Positions 1 through 13,866 of a stretch of 64,000 bases of DNA are shown one piece after another; the stretch's first letter is position 1; every line of letters starts with the position of its first letter. Both the position numbers and the translations under genes were made by a program. The notes under the pieces are model-generated. The model ran no database searches, was not told the DNA's origin, and saw only the letters and a program-made list of their open reading frames with translations. Origin of the DNA: Membranipora membranacea. Its lineage: Eukaryota; Bryozoa; Gymnolaemata; Cheilostomatida; Membraniporidae. The stretch is taken from positions 5,332,001-5,396,000 of the forward strand of contig OU612067.1 of the NCBI GenBank assembly GCA_914767715.1. Direction: 5' to 3'.

Positions 1-3000
1 TTAGCATTTCATTCCATCACATCGCCACAATTCTGCTTCGGAACAACTGAACTCTATGCAAAATTGAGCGGTGTGACCTCCACTAGGTCAGTAGTGTTAT
101 TACAAACTACAATGGACTAGGTTCTGCATATATAGATGTATATACATACCATCGTGCAACTGTGATGTCTCAACTTGCGGAGAGTTGGATTGGTGGACGT
201 CGGAAAGACCATGTTCATGGGTTTCACTCAAAGTGCCTGAGAAATAAGAGCAAGTGCTGTGAACAGATATGCAGCATCCTGAGATTTGATATGCTGGTCA
301 ACATCAGCTCCAATGTTACACCTGCTAGTATGCCTTGTGGCAAATTTCTAAGCACAAATGGATGGGAGAGAAATTTACGTGATACGAGAAAAACAACATC
401 GTAGTGAGCCTCAAATTTATATTGAATGCAGATAAAAGCAAGGCCCCTTTTTTGTGAGGAAACCTCCCCAAAGTTTTGCAGGAGAAGAGTTTCTTTTGAC
501 AGCCAATGAGGAATACAACCTACATTCTTTCGTATTACTCAAACTCTAACAGGTTGACACCATTGTTTTGCCACACACAGACAAAATTTTATTATCTTAT
601 CATTTCCTTCCATCACATCGCCACAATTCTACTTCGGAACAACTAAACTCTATGCAAAATTGAGCGGTGTGACCTCCACTAGGTCAGTCGGTGTTATTAC
701 AAGCTTCAATGGATTAGCTTCTGCATATATATATGTATATATACATACCATCGTGCAACTGTGATGTCTCAACTGGCGAAGAGTTGGATTGGTGGACGTC
801 AGAAAGACCATGTTCATGAGTTTCACTCAAAGTGCCTGAGAAATAAGAGCAAGTGCTGTGAATAGATATGCAGCATCCTGAAATTTGATATGCTGGTCAA
901 CATCAGCTCCAATGTTACACCTGCTAGTATGTCTTGTGGCAAATTTCTAAGCACAAATGGATGGGAGAGAAATTTGCGTGATACAAGAAAAACAACATCG
1001 TAGGGAACCTCAAATTTATATTGAATGCAGATAAAAGCAAGGCCCCTTTTTTGTGAGGAAACCTCCCCGAAGTTTTGCAGGAGAAGAGTTTCTTTTGACA
1101 GCCAATGAGGAAAACAACCTACATTCTTTCGTATTACTCAAACTCTAACAGGTTGACACCATTGTTTTGCCACATACAGACAACATTTTTTTATCTTAGC
1201 ATTTCATTCCATCAAATCGCCACAATTCTGCTTCGGAACAACTGAACTCTATGCAAAATTGAGCGGTGTGACCTCCACTAGGTCAGTCGGTGTTATTACA
1301 AACTTCAATGGATTAGCTTCTGCATATATAGATGTATATACATACCATCGTGCAACTGTGATGTCTCAACTGGTGGAGAGTTGGATTGCTGGACGTCGGA
1401 AAGACCATGTTCATGGTTCATGTTCAAAGTGCCTGAGAAATAAGAGCAAGTGCTGTGAATAGATATGCAGCATCCTGAGATTTGATATGCTGGTCAACAT
1501 CAGCTCCAATGTTACACCTGCTATTATGCCTTGTTGCAAATTTCTAAGCACAAATGGATGGGAGAGAAATTTGCGTGATACAAGAAAAAAAACATCGAAG
1601 TGAACCTCAAATTTATATTGAATGCAGATAAAAGCATGGCCCCTTTTTTGTGAGGAAACCTCCCCAAAGTTTTGCAGGAGAAGAGTTTCTTTTGACAGCC
1701 AATGAGGAAAAAAACCTATATTCTTTCGTATTACTCAAACTCTAACAGGTTGACACCATTGTTTTGCCACATACAGACAACATTTTTTTATCTTAGCATT
1801 TCATTCCATCAAATCGCCACAATTCTGCTTCGGAACAACTGAACTCTATGCAAAATTGAGCGGTGTGACCTCCACTAGGTCAGTCGGTGTTATTACAAGC
1901 TTCAATGGATTAGCTTCTGCATATATATATGTATATATACATACCATCGTGCAACTGTGATGTCTCAACTGGCGAAGAGTTGGATTGGTGGACGTCAGAA
2001 AGACCATGTTCATGAGTTTCACTCAAAGTGCCTGAGAAATAAGAGCAAGTGCTGTGAATAGATAAGCAGCATCCTGAGATTTGATATGCTGGTCAACATC
2101 AGCTCCAATGTAACACCTGCTAGTATGCCTTGTGGCAAATTTCTAAGCACAAATGGATGGGAGAGAAGTTTACGTGATACAAGAAAAACAACATCGAAGT
2201 GAACCTCAAATTTATATTGAATGCAGATAAAAGCAAGGCCCCTTTTTTGTGAGGAAACCTCCCCAAAGTTTTGCAGGAGAAGAGTTTCTTTTGACAGCCA
2301 ATGAGGAAAACAACCTACATTCTTTCGTATTACTCAAACTCTAACAGGTTGACACCATTGTTTTGCCACACACAGACAAAATTTTATTATCTTATCATTT
2401 CCTTCCATCACATCGCCACAATTCTACTTCGGAACAACTGAACTCTATGCAAAATTGAGCGGTGTGACCTCCACTAGGTCAGTCGGTGTTATTACAAGCT
2501 TCAATGGATTAGCTTCTGCATATATATATGTATATATACATACCATCGTGCAACTGTGATGTCTCAACTGGCGAAGAGTTGGATTGGTGGACGTCAGAAA
2601 GACCATGTTCATGAGTTTCACTCAAAGTGCCTGAGAAATAAGAGCAAGTGCTGTGAATAGATAAGCAGCATCCTGAGATTTGATATGCTGGTCAACATCA
2701 GCTCCAATGTAACACCTGCTAGTATGTCTTGTGGCAAATTTCTAAGCACAAATGGATGGGAGAGAAATTTGCGTGATACAAGAAAAACAACATCGTAGGG
2801 AACCTCAAATTTATATTGAATGCAGATAAAAGCAAGGCCCCTTTTTTGTGAGGAAACCTCCCCGAAGTTTTGCAGGAGAAGAGTTTCTTTTGACAGCCAA
2901 TGAGGAAAACAACCTACATTCTTTCGTATTACTCAAACTCTAACAGGTTGACACCATTGTTTTGCCACATACAGACAACATTTTTTTATCTTAGCATTTC

Positions 3001-6000
3001 ATTCCATCAAATCGCCACAATTCTGCTTCGGAACAACTGAACTCTATGCAAAATTGAGCGGTGTGACCTCCACTAGGTCAGTCGGTGTTATTACAAACTT
3101 CAATGGATTAGCTTCTGCATATATAGATGTATATACATACCATCGTGCAACTGTGATGTCTCAACTGGTGGAGAGTTGGATTGCTGGACGTCGGAAAGAC
3201 CATGTTCATGGTTCATGTTCAAAGTGCCTGAGAAATAAGAGCAAGTGCTGTGAATAGATATGCAGCATCCTGAGATTTGATATGCTGGTCAACATCAGCT
3301 CCAATGTTACACCTGCTATTATGCCTTGTTGCAAATTTCTAAGCACAAATGGATGGGAGAGAAATTTGCGTGATACAAGAAAAAAAACATCGAAGTGAAC
3401 CTCAAATTTATATTGAATGCAGATAAAAGCATGGCCCCTTTTTTGTGAGGAAACCTCCCCAAAGTTTTGCAGGAGAAGAGTTTCTTTTGACAGCCAATGA
3501 GGAAAAAAACCTATATTCTTTCGTATTACTCAAACTCTAACAGGTTGACACCATTGTTTTGCCACATACAGACAACATTTTTTTATCTTAGCATTTCATT
3601 CCATCAAATCGCCACAATTCTGCTTCGGAACAACTGAACTCTATGCAAAATTGAGCGGTGTGACCTCCACTAGGTCAGTCGGTGTTATTACAAGCTTCAA
3701 TGGATTAGCTTCTGCATATATATATGTATATATACATACCATCGTGCAACTGTGATGTCTCAACTGGCGAAGAGTTGGATTGGTGGACGTCAGAAAGACC
3801 ATGTTCATGAGTTTCACTCAAAGTGCCTGAGAAATAAGAGCAAGTGCTGTGAATAGATAAGCAGCATCCTGAGATTTGATATGCTGGTCAACATCAGCTC
3901 CAATGTAACACCTGCTAGTATGCCTTGTGGCAAATTTCTAAGCACAAATGGATGGGAGAGAAGTTTACGTGATACAAGAAAAACAACATCGAAGTGAACC
4001 TCAAATTTATATTGAATGCAGATAAAAGCAAGGCCCCTTTTTTGTGAGGAAACCTCCCCAAAGTTTTGCAGGAGAAGAGTTTCTTTTGACAGCCAATGAG
4101 GAAAACAACCTACATTCTTTCGTATTACTCAAACTCTAACAGGTTGACACCATTGTTTTGCCACACACAGACAAAATTTTATTATCTTATCATTTCCTTC
4201 CATCACATCGCCACAATTCTACTTCGGAACAACTGAACTCTATGCAAAATTGAGCGGTGTGACCTCCACTAGGTCAGTCGGTGTTATTACAAACTTCAAT
4301 GGATTAGCTTCTGCATATATATATGTATATATACATACCATCGTGCAACTGTGATGTCTCAACTGGCGAAGAGTTGGATTGGTGGACGTCAGAAAGACCA
4401 TGTTCATGAGTTTCACTCAAAGTGCCTGAGAAATAAGAGCAAGTGCTGTGAATAGATAAGCAGCATCCTGAGATTTGATATGCTGGTCAACATCAGCTCC
4501 AATGTAACACCTGCTAGTATGCCTTGTGGCAAATTTCTAAGCACAAATGGATGGGAGAGAAATTTACGTGATACAAGAAAAACAACATCGAAGTGAACCT
4601 CAAATTTATATTGAATGCAGATAAAAGCAAGGCCCCTTTTTTGTGAGGAAACCTCCCCAAAGTTTTGCAGGAGAAGAGTTTCTTTTGACAGCCAATGAGG
4701 AAAACAACCTACATTCTTTCGTATTACTCAAACTCTAACAGGTTGACACCATTGTTTTGCCACACACAGACAAAATTTTATTATCTTATCATTTCCTTCC
4801 ATCACATCGCCACAATTCTACTTCGGAACAACTAAACTCTATGCAAAATTGAGCGGTGTGACCTCCACTAGGTCAGTCGGTGTTATTACAAACTTCAATG
4901 GATTAGCTTCTGCATATATAGATGTATATACATACCATCGTGCAACTGTGATGTCTCAACTGGCGGAGAGTTGGATTGGTGGACGTCGGAAAGACCATGC
5001 TCATGGGTTTCACTCAAAGTGCCTGAGAAATAAGAGCAAGTGCTGTGAATAGATATGCAGCATCCTGAGATTTGATATGCTGGTCAACATCAGCTCCAAT
5101 GTTACACCTGCTAGTATGCCTTGTGGCAAATTTCTAAGCACAAATGGATGGGAGGGAAATTTACGTGATACAAGAAAAAAAACATCGAAGTGAACCTCAA
5201 ATTTATATTGAATGCAGATAAAAGCAAGGCCCCTTTTTTGTGAGGAAACCTCCCCAAAGTTTTGCAGGAGAAGAGTTTCTTTTGACAGCCAATGAGGAAA
5301 AAAACCTATATTCTTTCGTATTACTCAAACTCTAACAGGTTGACACCATTGTTTTGCCACATACAGACAACATTTTTTTATCTTAGCATTTCATTCCATC
5401 AAATCGCCACAATTCTGCTTCGGAACAACTGAACTCTATGCAAAATTGAGCGGTGTGACCTCCACTAGGTCAGTCGGTGTTATTACAAACTTCAATGGAT
5501 TAGCTTCTGCATATATAGATGTATATACAAACCATCGTGCAACTGTGATGTCTCAACTGGCGGAGAGTTGGATTGGTGGACGTCGGAAAGACCATGTTCA
5601 TGGGTTTCACTCAAAGTGCCTGAGAAATAAGAACAAGTGCTGTGAATAGATATGCAGCATCCTGAGATTTGATATGCTGGTCAACATCAGCTCCAATGTT
5701 ACACCTGCTAGTATGCCTTGTGGCAAATTTCTAAGCACAAATGGATGGGAGAGAAATTTACGTGATACAAGAAAAACAACATCGTAGTGAGCCTCAAATT
5801 CATATTGAATGCAGATAAAAGCAAGGCCCCTTTTTTGTGAGGAAACCTCCCCAAAGTTTTGCAGGAGAAGAGTTTCTTTTGACAGCCAATGAGGAAAAAA
5901 ACCTATATTCTTTCGTATTACTCAAACTCTAACAGGTTGACACCATTGTTTTGCCACATACAGACAAAATTTTATTATCTTATCATTTCCTTTCATAACA

Positions 6001-9000
6001 TCGCCACAATTCTACTTCGGAACAACTAAGCTCTATGCAAATTGGAGCGGTGTGAGGTCCACTAGGTCAGTCGGTGTTATTACAAGCTTCAATGGATTAG
6101 CTTCTGCATTTACAGATGTATATATACATACCTTCGTGCAACTGTGATGTCTCAACTGGCGAAGAGTTGGATTGGTGGACGTCAGAAAGACCATGTTCAT
6201 GAGTTTCACTCAAAGTGCCTGAGAAATAAGAGCAAGTGCTGTGAATAGATATGCAGCATCCTGAAATTTGATATGCTGGTCAACATCAGCTCCAATGTTA
6301 CACCTGCTAGTATGTCTTGTGGCAAATTTCTAAGCACAAATGGATGGGAGAGAAATTTGCGTGATACAAGAAAAACAACATCGTAGGGAACCTCAAATTT
6401 ATATTGAATGCAGATAAAAGCAAGGCCCCTTTTTTGTGAGGAAACCTCCCCGAAGTTTTGCAGGAGAAGAGTTTCTTTTGACAGCCAATGAGGAAAACAA
6501 CCTACATTCTTTCGTATTACTCAAACTCTAACAGGTTGACACCATTGTTTTGCCACATACAGACAACATTTTTTTATCTTAGCATTTCATTCCATCAAAT
6601 CGCCACAATTCTGCTTCGGAACAACTGAACTCTATGCAAAATTGAGCGGTGTGACCTCCACTAGGTCAGTCGGTGTTATTACAAACTTCAATGGATTAGC
6701 TTCTGCATATATAGATGTATATACATACCATCGTGCAACTGTGATGTCTCAACTGGTGGAGAGTTGGATTGGTGGACGTCGGAAAGACCATGTTCATGGT
6801 TCATGTTCAAAGTGCCTGAGAAATAAGAGCAAGTGCTGTGAATAGATATGCAGCATCCTGAGATTTGATATGCTGGTCAACATCAGCTCCAATGTAACAC
6901 CTGCTAGTATGCCTTGTGGCAAATTTCTAAGCACAGATGGATGGGAGAGAAATTTACGCGATACAAGAAAAACAACATCGAAGTGAACCTCAAATTTATA
7001 TTGAATGCAGATAAAAGCAAGGCCCCTTTTTTGTGAGGAAACCTCCCCAAAGTTTTGCAGGAGAAGAGTTTCTTTTGACAGCCAATGAAGAAAACAACCT
7101 ACATTCTTTCGTATTACTCAAACTCTAACAGGTTGACACCATTGTTTTGCCACACACAGACAAAATTTTATTATCTTATCATTTCCTTCCATCACATCGC
7201 CACAATTCTACTTCGGAACAACTAAACTCTATGCAAAATTGAGCGGTGTGACCTCCACTAGGTCAGTCGGTGTTATTACAAACTTCAATGGATTAGCTTC
7301 TGCATATATAGATGTATATACATACCATCGTGCAACTGTGATGTCTCAACTGGCGGAGAGTTGGATTGGTGGACGTCGGAAAGACCATGCTCATGGGTTT
7401 CACTCAAAGTGCCTGAGAAATAAGAGCAAGTGCTGTGAATAGATATGCAGCATCCTGAGATTTGATATGCTGGTCAACATCAGCTCCAATGTTACACCTG
7501 CTAGTATGCCTTGTGGCAAATTTCTAAGCACAAATGGATGGGAGAGAAATTTGCGTGATACAAGAAAAAAAACATCGAAGTGAACCTCAAATTTATATTG
7601 AATGCAGATAAAAGCAAGGCCCCTTTTTTGTGAGGAAACCTCCCCAAAGTTTTGCAGGAGAAGAGTTTCTTTTGACAGCCAATGAGGAAAAAAACCTATA
7701 TTCTTTCGTATTACTCAAACTCTAACAGGTTGACACCATTGTTTTGCCACATACAGACAACATTTTTTTATCTTAGCATTTCATTCCATCAAATCGCCAC
7801 AATTCTGCTTCGGAACAACTGAACTCTATGCAAAATTGAGCGGTGTGACCTCCACTAGGTCAGTCGGTGTTATTACAAGCTCCAATGGATTAGCTTCTGC
7901 ATATATAGATGTATATATACATACCATCGTGCAACTGTGATGTCTCAACTGGCGAAGAGTTGGATTGGTGGACGTCAGAAAGACCATGTTCATGAGTTTC
8001 ACTCAAAGTGCCTGAGAAATAAGAGCAAGTGCTGTGAATAGATATGCAGCATCATGAGATTTGATATGCTGGTCAACATCAGCTCCAATGTAACACCTGC
8101 TAGTATGCCTTGTGGCAAATTTCTAAGCACAAATGGATGGGAGAGAAATTTACGTGATACAAGAAAAACAACATCGAAGTGAACCTCAAATTTATATTGA
8201 ATGCAGATAAAAGCAAGGCCCCTTTTTTGTGAGGAAACCTCCCCAAAGTTTTGCAGGAGAAGAGTTTCTTTTGACAGCCAATGAGGAAAACAACCTACAT
8301 TCTTTCGTATTACTCAAACTCTAACAGGTTGACACCATTGTTTTGCCACACACAGACAAAATTTTATTATCTTATCATTTCCTTCCATCACATCGCCACA
8401 ATTCTACTTCGGAACAACTAAACTCTATGCAAAATTGAGCGGTGTGACCTCCACTAGGTCAGTCGGTGTTATTACAAACTTCAATGGATTAGCTTCTGCA
8501 TATATAGATGTATATACATACCATCGTGCAACTGTGATGTCTCAACTGGCGGAGAGTTGGATTGGTGGACGTCAGAAAGACCATGTTCATGGGTTTCACT
8601 CAAAGTGCCTGAGAAATAAGAGCAAGTGCTGTGAATAGATATGCAGCATCCTGAGATTTGATATGCTGGTCAACATCAGCTCCAATGTTACACCTGCTAG
8701 TATGCCTTGTGGCAAATTTCTAAGCACAAATGGATGGGAGAGAAATTTACGTGATACAAGAAAAACAACATCGTAGTGAGCCTCAAATTCATATTGAATG
8801 CAGATAAAAGCAAGGCCCCTTTTTTGTGAGGAAACCTCCCCAAAGTTTTGCAGGAGAAGAGTTTATTTTGACAGCCAATGAGGAAAAAAACCTATATTCT
8901 TTCGTATTACTCAAACTCTAACAGGTTGACACCATTGTTTTGCCACATACAGACAACATTTTTTTATCTTAGCATTTCATTCCATCAAATCGCCACAATT

Positions 9001-10575
9001 CTGCTTCGGAACAACTGAACTCTATGCAAAATTGAGCGGTGTGACCTCCACTAGGTCAGTCGGTGTTATTACAAGCCTCAATGGATTAGCTTCTGCATAT
9101 ATAGATGTATATATACATACCATCGTGCAACTGTGATGTCTCAACTGGCGAAGAGTTGGATTGGTGGACGTCAGAAAGACCATGTTCATGAGTTTCACTC
9201 AAAGTGCCTGAGAAATAAGAGCAAGTGCTGTGAATAGATATGCAGCATCCTGAGATTTGATATGCTGGTCAACATCAGCTCCAATGTAACACCTGCTAGT
9301 ATGCCTTGTGGCAAATTTCTAAGCACAAATGGATGGGAGAGAAATTTACGCGATACAAGAAAAACAACATCGAAGTGAACCTCAAATTTATATTGAATGC
9401 AGATAAAAGCAAGGCCCCTTTTTTGTGAGGAAACCTCCCCAAAGTTTTGCAGGAGAAGAGTTTCTTTTGACAGCCAATGAGGAAAACAACCTACATTCTT
9501 TCGTATTACTCAAACTCTAACAGGTTGACACCATTGTTTTGCCACACACAGACAAAATTTTATTGTCTTATCATTTCCTTCCATCACATCGCCACAATTC
9601 TACTTCGGAACAACTAAACTCTATGCAAAATTGAGCGGTGTGACCTCCACTAGGTCAGTCGGTGTTATTACAAACTTCAATGGATTAGCTTCTGCATATA
9701 TAGATGTATATACATACCATCGTGCAACTGTGATGTCTCAACTGGCGGAGAGTTGGATTGGTGGACGTCGGAAAGACCATGTTCATGGGTTTCACTCAAA
9801 GTGCCTGAGAAATAAGAGCAAGTGCTGTGAATAGATATGCAGCATCCTGAGATTTGATATGCTGGTCAACATCAGCTCCAATGTTACACCTGCTAGTATG
9901 CCTTGTGGCAAATTTCTAAGCACAAATGGATGGGAGAGAAATTTACGTGATACAAGAAAAACAACATCGTAGTGAGCCTCAAATTTATATTGAATGCAGA
10001 TAAAAGCAAGGCCCCTTTTTTGTGAGGAAACCTCCCCAAAGTTTTGCAGGAGAAGAGTTTCTTTTGACGGCCAATGAGGAAAAATACCTATATTCTTTCG
10101 TATTACTCAAACTCTAACAGGTTGACACCATTGTTTTGCCACATACAGACAAAATTTTATTATCTTATCATTTCCTTTCATCACATCGCCACAATTCTAC
10201 TTCGGAACAACTAAGCTCTATGCAAATTGGAGCTGTGTGAGGTCCACTAGGTCAGTCGGTGTTATTACAAGCTTCAATGGATTAGCTTCTGCATTTACAG
10301 ATGTATATATACATACCTTCGTGCAACTGTGATGTCTCAACTGGCGAAGAGTTGGATTGGTGGACGTCAGAATGACCATGTTCATGAGTTTCACTCAAAG
10401 TGCCTGAGAAATAAGAGCAAGTGCTGTGAATAGATATGCAGCATCCTGAGATTTGATATGCTGGTCAACATCAGCTCCAATGTAACACCTGCTAGTATGC
10501 CTTGTGGCAAATTTCTAAGCACAAATGGATGGGAGAGAAATTCGCGTGATACAAGAGAAACAACATCGTAGTGAA
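1..10575. repeat. Tandem satellite array, ~598-bp unit, about 17.7 copies
   Basis: The same ~598-bp sequence recurs head to tail. A landmark (gagcggtgtgacc, or a variant) lies near 66, 662, 1261, 1859, 2458, 3056, 3654, 4253, 4851, 5448, 6046, 6644, 7241, 7839, 8437, 9035, 9633 and 10230. The left edge is cut by the window start and the right edge breaks down after about 10,575. Units differ by a few percent and fall into types: those with atatatagatgtatatac, those with a longer atatatatatgtatatatac, and two (near 6,046 and 10,230) with atttacagatg and other shared changes. Reading frames of 67 codons in some units start at TTG, while the nearby ATG frame closes after three codons, so I do not call the repeat coding. 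Its function is unknown; it could be heterochromatic or pericentromeric. Confidence 0.97.
918..4507. repeat. Higher-order duplication: two 1,795-bp blocks of three satellite units
   Basis: The block from about 918 to 2,712 is repeated at about 2,713 to 4,507. The blocks agree nearly base for base by eye (one difference noticed, near 2,497 against 4,292), including rare changes such as aagcatggcccc, gctggacgtcgg and gagagaagtttacg. This is closer than neighbouring units inside a block, so three units were copied together recently. Confidence 0.85.
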
Positions 10576-11277
10576 CCTGAAACTTCTATGTAATGCAACT
10601 CAATGTACGGTCAAGTTTTTTCTTTTGAATGCGCAGTTGAACACTCCTTTAAATCTTAAATCTGACATCAGCTCCGAAAATAAGAAAATGGAGATTTTCA
10701 TGGAAACTCCCCAAAATTTGCAGGGGATGATTTTGTTCTGAAGCCACCGATATACACCACAGTTAGTGGTATTAAAAACACTTATGGATCACCGAGTATG
10801 CAAATATTCATACCATTAAGCTGTGAGAGCTCAAGAAGGTGGTGGAAAGTTACATGATACAAAAATCAATAGTGCAGTTACTATAAACTTGTTTTGGAGG
10901 CTCCCCAAAATTCAGCGTATTTATCGCACAATTACCAACACGCTATTGATTAAACTCAATTTATAAAAAATGGGGAGTTTCACTTTCATGTATTGGAGTT
11001 TTGTTGAATAAGTTATTTTACTCAAATAGCTAACTAGGTTCAACTTTTAATTTTCATGAAAACTCCCCAAAGTTTGCAGGTGATGGATTTTTACCAATAA
11101 CAGAATATAGAATATAACAATAACAGAAGATAACAATAACAGAATATAGAATATAAGGTCTTACAATAATAGAACTCATCTCTAGCAAGCATGACAAACA
11201 CAAACAATTGGGGAGAGTTAATCTACACAGTAGACAAACAACAGTATTGTAACTTTAAACTGACTTTAGGAATAATG
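10576..11277. repeat. Degenerate edge of the satellite array
   Basis: After the last good unit the sequence diverges, but pieces are still recognisable. Around 10,700 a segment with aaactccccaaaatttgcag matches the unit's aaacctccccaaagttttgcag. It is followed at 10,798-10,850 by a stretch resembling the unit's tgtatatacataccatcgtgcaactg region. A third and fourth hit of the ctccccaaa core are near 10,900 and 11,065. A short aacaataacagaatata repeat lies at 11,093-11,160. No gene is seen. Confidence 0.55.
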
Positions 11278-13677
11278 TTAATTTGGGTACCTTTTGTATT
11301 GTCGCTGTCCCTGTAGAGATCTGTTATTGTTATAACGTACGGGCTATTGCTCTCTACAAAAAATCAAACTGAGTTATTGTTGATTACTGAGCACTCCAAA
11401 TAGTCAGTAAAATCAGAACAATCAAACAAGTATAAGAAGCATGTAACAAGCGTGGTATTACTCACTGGTTGGTTCGAGATATGGCTACCAAAATAAAATA
11501 TATCGTTAAGATCAGAGAACATAGGTAAACAACTATCGTTACAGACTTAAGCGTTTACAATCTAGTAGTAGAGAGCATTACAGCCTAGCATCTTTTATTT
11601 TAGCTGATTATTTGTTGCGGTGGCAGCATTCGTCAGTATCTGATCTAATAAAAATATATATTTCTCCTCATGCATTATAAAACATATCTCAATTTTCTCT
11701 TACCTCTACGTGTCTGTATTTAAGCTCCTTTATTTCGTTATCGAAATACCTAACAGCCACTGTCCTCTTCTTCTTCTCGATTACAGTCCCTTGGTAGAAA
11801 AAGGTTGACCCCGGCCACAGTGCCCACACTAGATCTCCAATGTCATATTCCTATAAATTTGTTTGATCATTTTACGGAACCTTTGTAGTCTTCAAGCAGT
11901 GAAGCCTATTACACTGCTAGTTAACTGAGACTATGTGTCACATAAACTGCTTGAGGGAAGGAAAAATTTCACATAGTGCATGCGAAGGAGCGAAAAAAAT
12001 AAAAACTGGTATTACACAAATTGCACGTAATTTGTTGCACTTACACATGGTATGGCGGACTTCCTCTTCCGCCTGGTCAGCATCTCTCTGTTCCTACCAA
12101 CAAAGGCAAAAAGATTAACCTCCCATTTATGGATAAAAAATTTCTTCAAACAAACAAAGGATCCTACTGGAAAAACTGTAATGCATATACTTAACTTGTG
12201 CAGTAAGACTCTGCTCTGGCCTAGTCTACAACTGAGCCCTGTCTGTGTACTAATGACTGGGGAGCTCATATCATGCCTGAATTTATAGCAGTGTCATATT
12301 TGACCTCTTGAACTAGCTATTTGACCAACCAAATTCAAGCTTGTTGCCACAGGCCTTTTTCCATTGGTTATTTCTTTAATCAATGATATGAAACATTTAT
12401 ATGATGTACATCAGGGGTGGGCATACTTTTCCTGCAAAGAGCTGAATTTAAGTATGGCTCAGCACCGGTGAGCCGCACAACAAGATTTTTCCTAAATTAT
12501 ATAGCACCACTTTTAATTGGCATAATAAAACATTGGATTGTTGCATGTATGTGTAATCAGCCAAGAAAGCCGAATTATGTAAAATATCTGTTTGGCAATG
12601 GCAGGAGGGAGATATTTGTTGAGTCAAACCAATCTGTGGTGCTTGTGCTGTCAATCTTGTTAACACAAAAAATTGAAGATTGCTTATCACTATAGAAAGA
12701 CAACTAAACCATAAATGAGCAGTGTTTAGTAGAGTCTCCGCCAGCTACGATACCATATTAATTATGACATCAAATCTAACCCACTACTGGTTCAGGGGAT
12801 TAACGTCTATGTATGGTTATACATGTGTCAAGCATCGACAGGCCTCCAGCCATGAACCAAATAAACTGACCATTTGCTACCTGTCTCATAGCTACATTGC
12901 TTCGAAAAAGATTTCAGCAGGCCATACTTTTGATTGTCCATCACATTGATGTAGAAAAGACATTGAAAAGTCCTAAGCAGGGATATCTTAAACCACGAAT
13001 CAGGCTTCACACTATGCTTGCAATCAGCAAATCAATCCGAACATCTTAAATTACCCACTGATATATTTATTACATTCTGAAACAAAATTTTCCTCCAATG
13101 ACAGCAAACACAATTATGATGCCTTCAGAGCAACTGACCAACTGCATCACAACAGCAGAGGTTTCGTTAGAAACACAGCGTTACATTCATTCATCTACAA
13201 TATTGACTGTCACTCACTTGATACTCACTTGGACAAGCCTATGCAGGCAAAAAATATGCTGCAACAAGCTCGTTGCTCACTGTTTCCGTGTAACGCTCTC
13301 TCCATACCATATTTATTATGCTTTGCCTCACTCAAGCAATGTTTTGTCAACCGGTTGCAATGCTGACAAATTTCATCCCAGTTCGGTTGCAGTTTCTTTA
13401 GTTTCCTGGAGACCCCGCTATGTCGCATATTGATGAACATCTCAGTTCGTTTTAGAGGATGAAGATAGCGAAATTCTTTAGCTGATGTTCTAGGTTTACA
13501 TTGATGTTTCTCATCTTCTAGAAATTCCTTGAGGCAAGGCCCGCAAGCAATGTAAATATTACTTCTGCGATGTTTTGGACATATGTTTTCATAGGTCTCC
13601 TCCACATCATCTTCTTTGATGGGTTTTAGGCTGGTTTGAAATTTCAAGCTATACCGACGCTCATATAGGAAAGGCAT
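11278..13677 (-). CDS. Cys/His-rich protein with a Tudor-like domain (partial model)
   Basis: I do not recognise the whole gene. The first exon starts at an ATG at 13,677 and is open to 13,225, probably leaving at a donor near 13,340. It holds a B-box-like Cys/His cluster (CPKH, then CGPC, then HQC) and a second cluster, CQHC followed by KHC. The exon at 11,850-11,704 has a good acceptor and donor and encodes 49 residues beginning EYDIGDLVWALWPG and continuing with FFYQGTV and VRYFDNEIKEL, the beta-barrel pattern of Tudor/SH3-like domains (DUF4537-type). A short basic exon near 12,100-12,050 (ending RRKRKSAIPC) joins it in phase. A terminal exon at 11,310-11,278 also fits in phase, ending QYKRYPN and TAA. 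The link from the first exon to the basic exon is unresolved because the phases do not match; an exon may be missing. Tudor-like folds commonly bind methylated residues, but the ligand here is unknown. Confidence 0.5.
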
Positions 13678-13866
13678 TGATATTTTAGTTGCTAATGCCT
13701 ACCAATAAAGCTCAAAATTACAAAACCAAAACTGAGGAGGATGCAACCAACATCTACAGGTAATGTATCCACCAGTCATTACTGGGAAGAGTGTTACAAC
13801 AGCCAACTGAATCTCTCTATGAGTGGGTGCTCGATTTCCATTGGTCAATCTTTAGTTTGGTGTGAC

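Noticed and set aside
1259-9834. Repeated 67-codon open frames in the satellite units
   Set aside because: They start at TTG, the upstream ATG is out of frame and soon stopped, many units carry frame-breaking changes, and no known protein pattern is present.
1-10575. CRISPR-like or rDNA array
   Set aside because: The unit is ~598 bp with no short repeat-spacer pattern, and no rRNA landmark is visible.
12411-12480. hAT-like terminus (caggggtgggcatac)
   Set aside because: The start resembles common hAT ends, but no matching opposite end or target duplication was found nearby.
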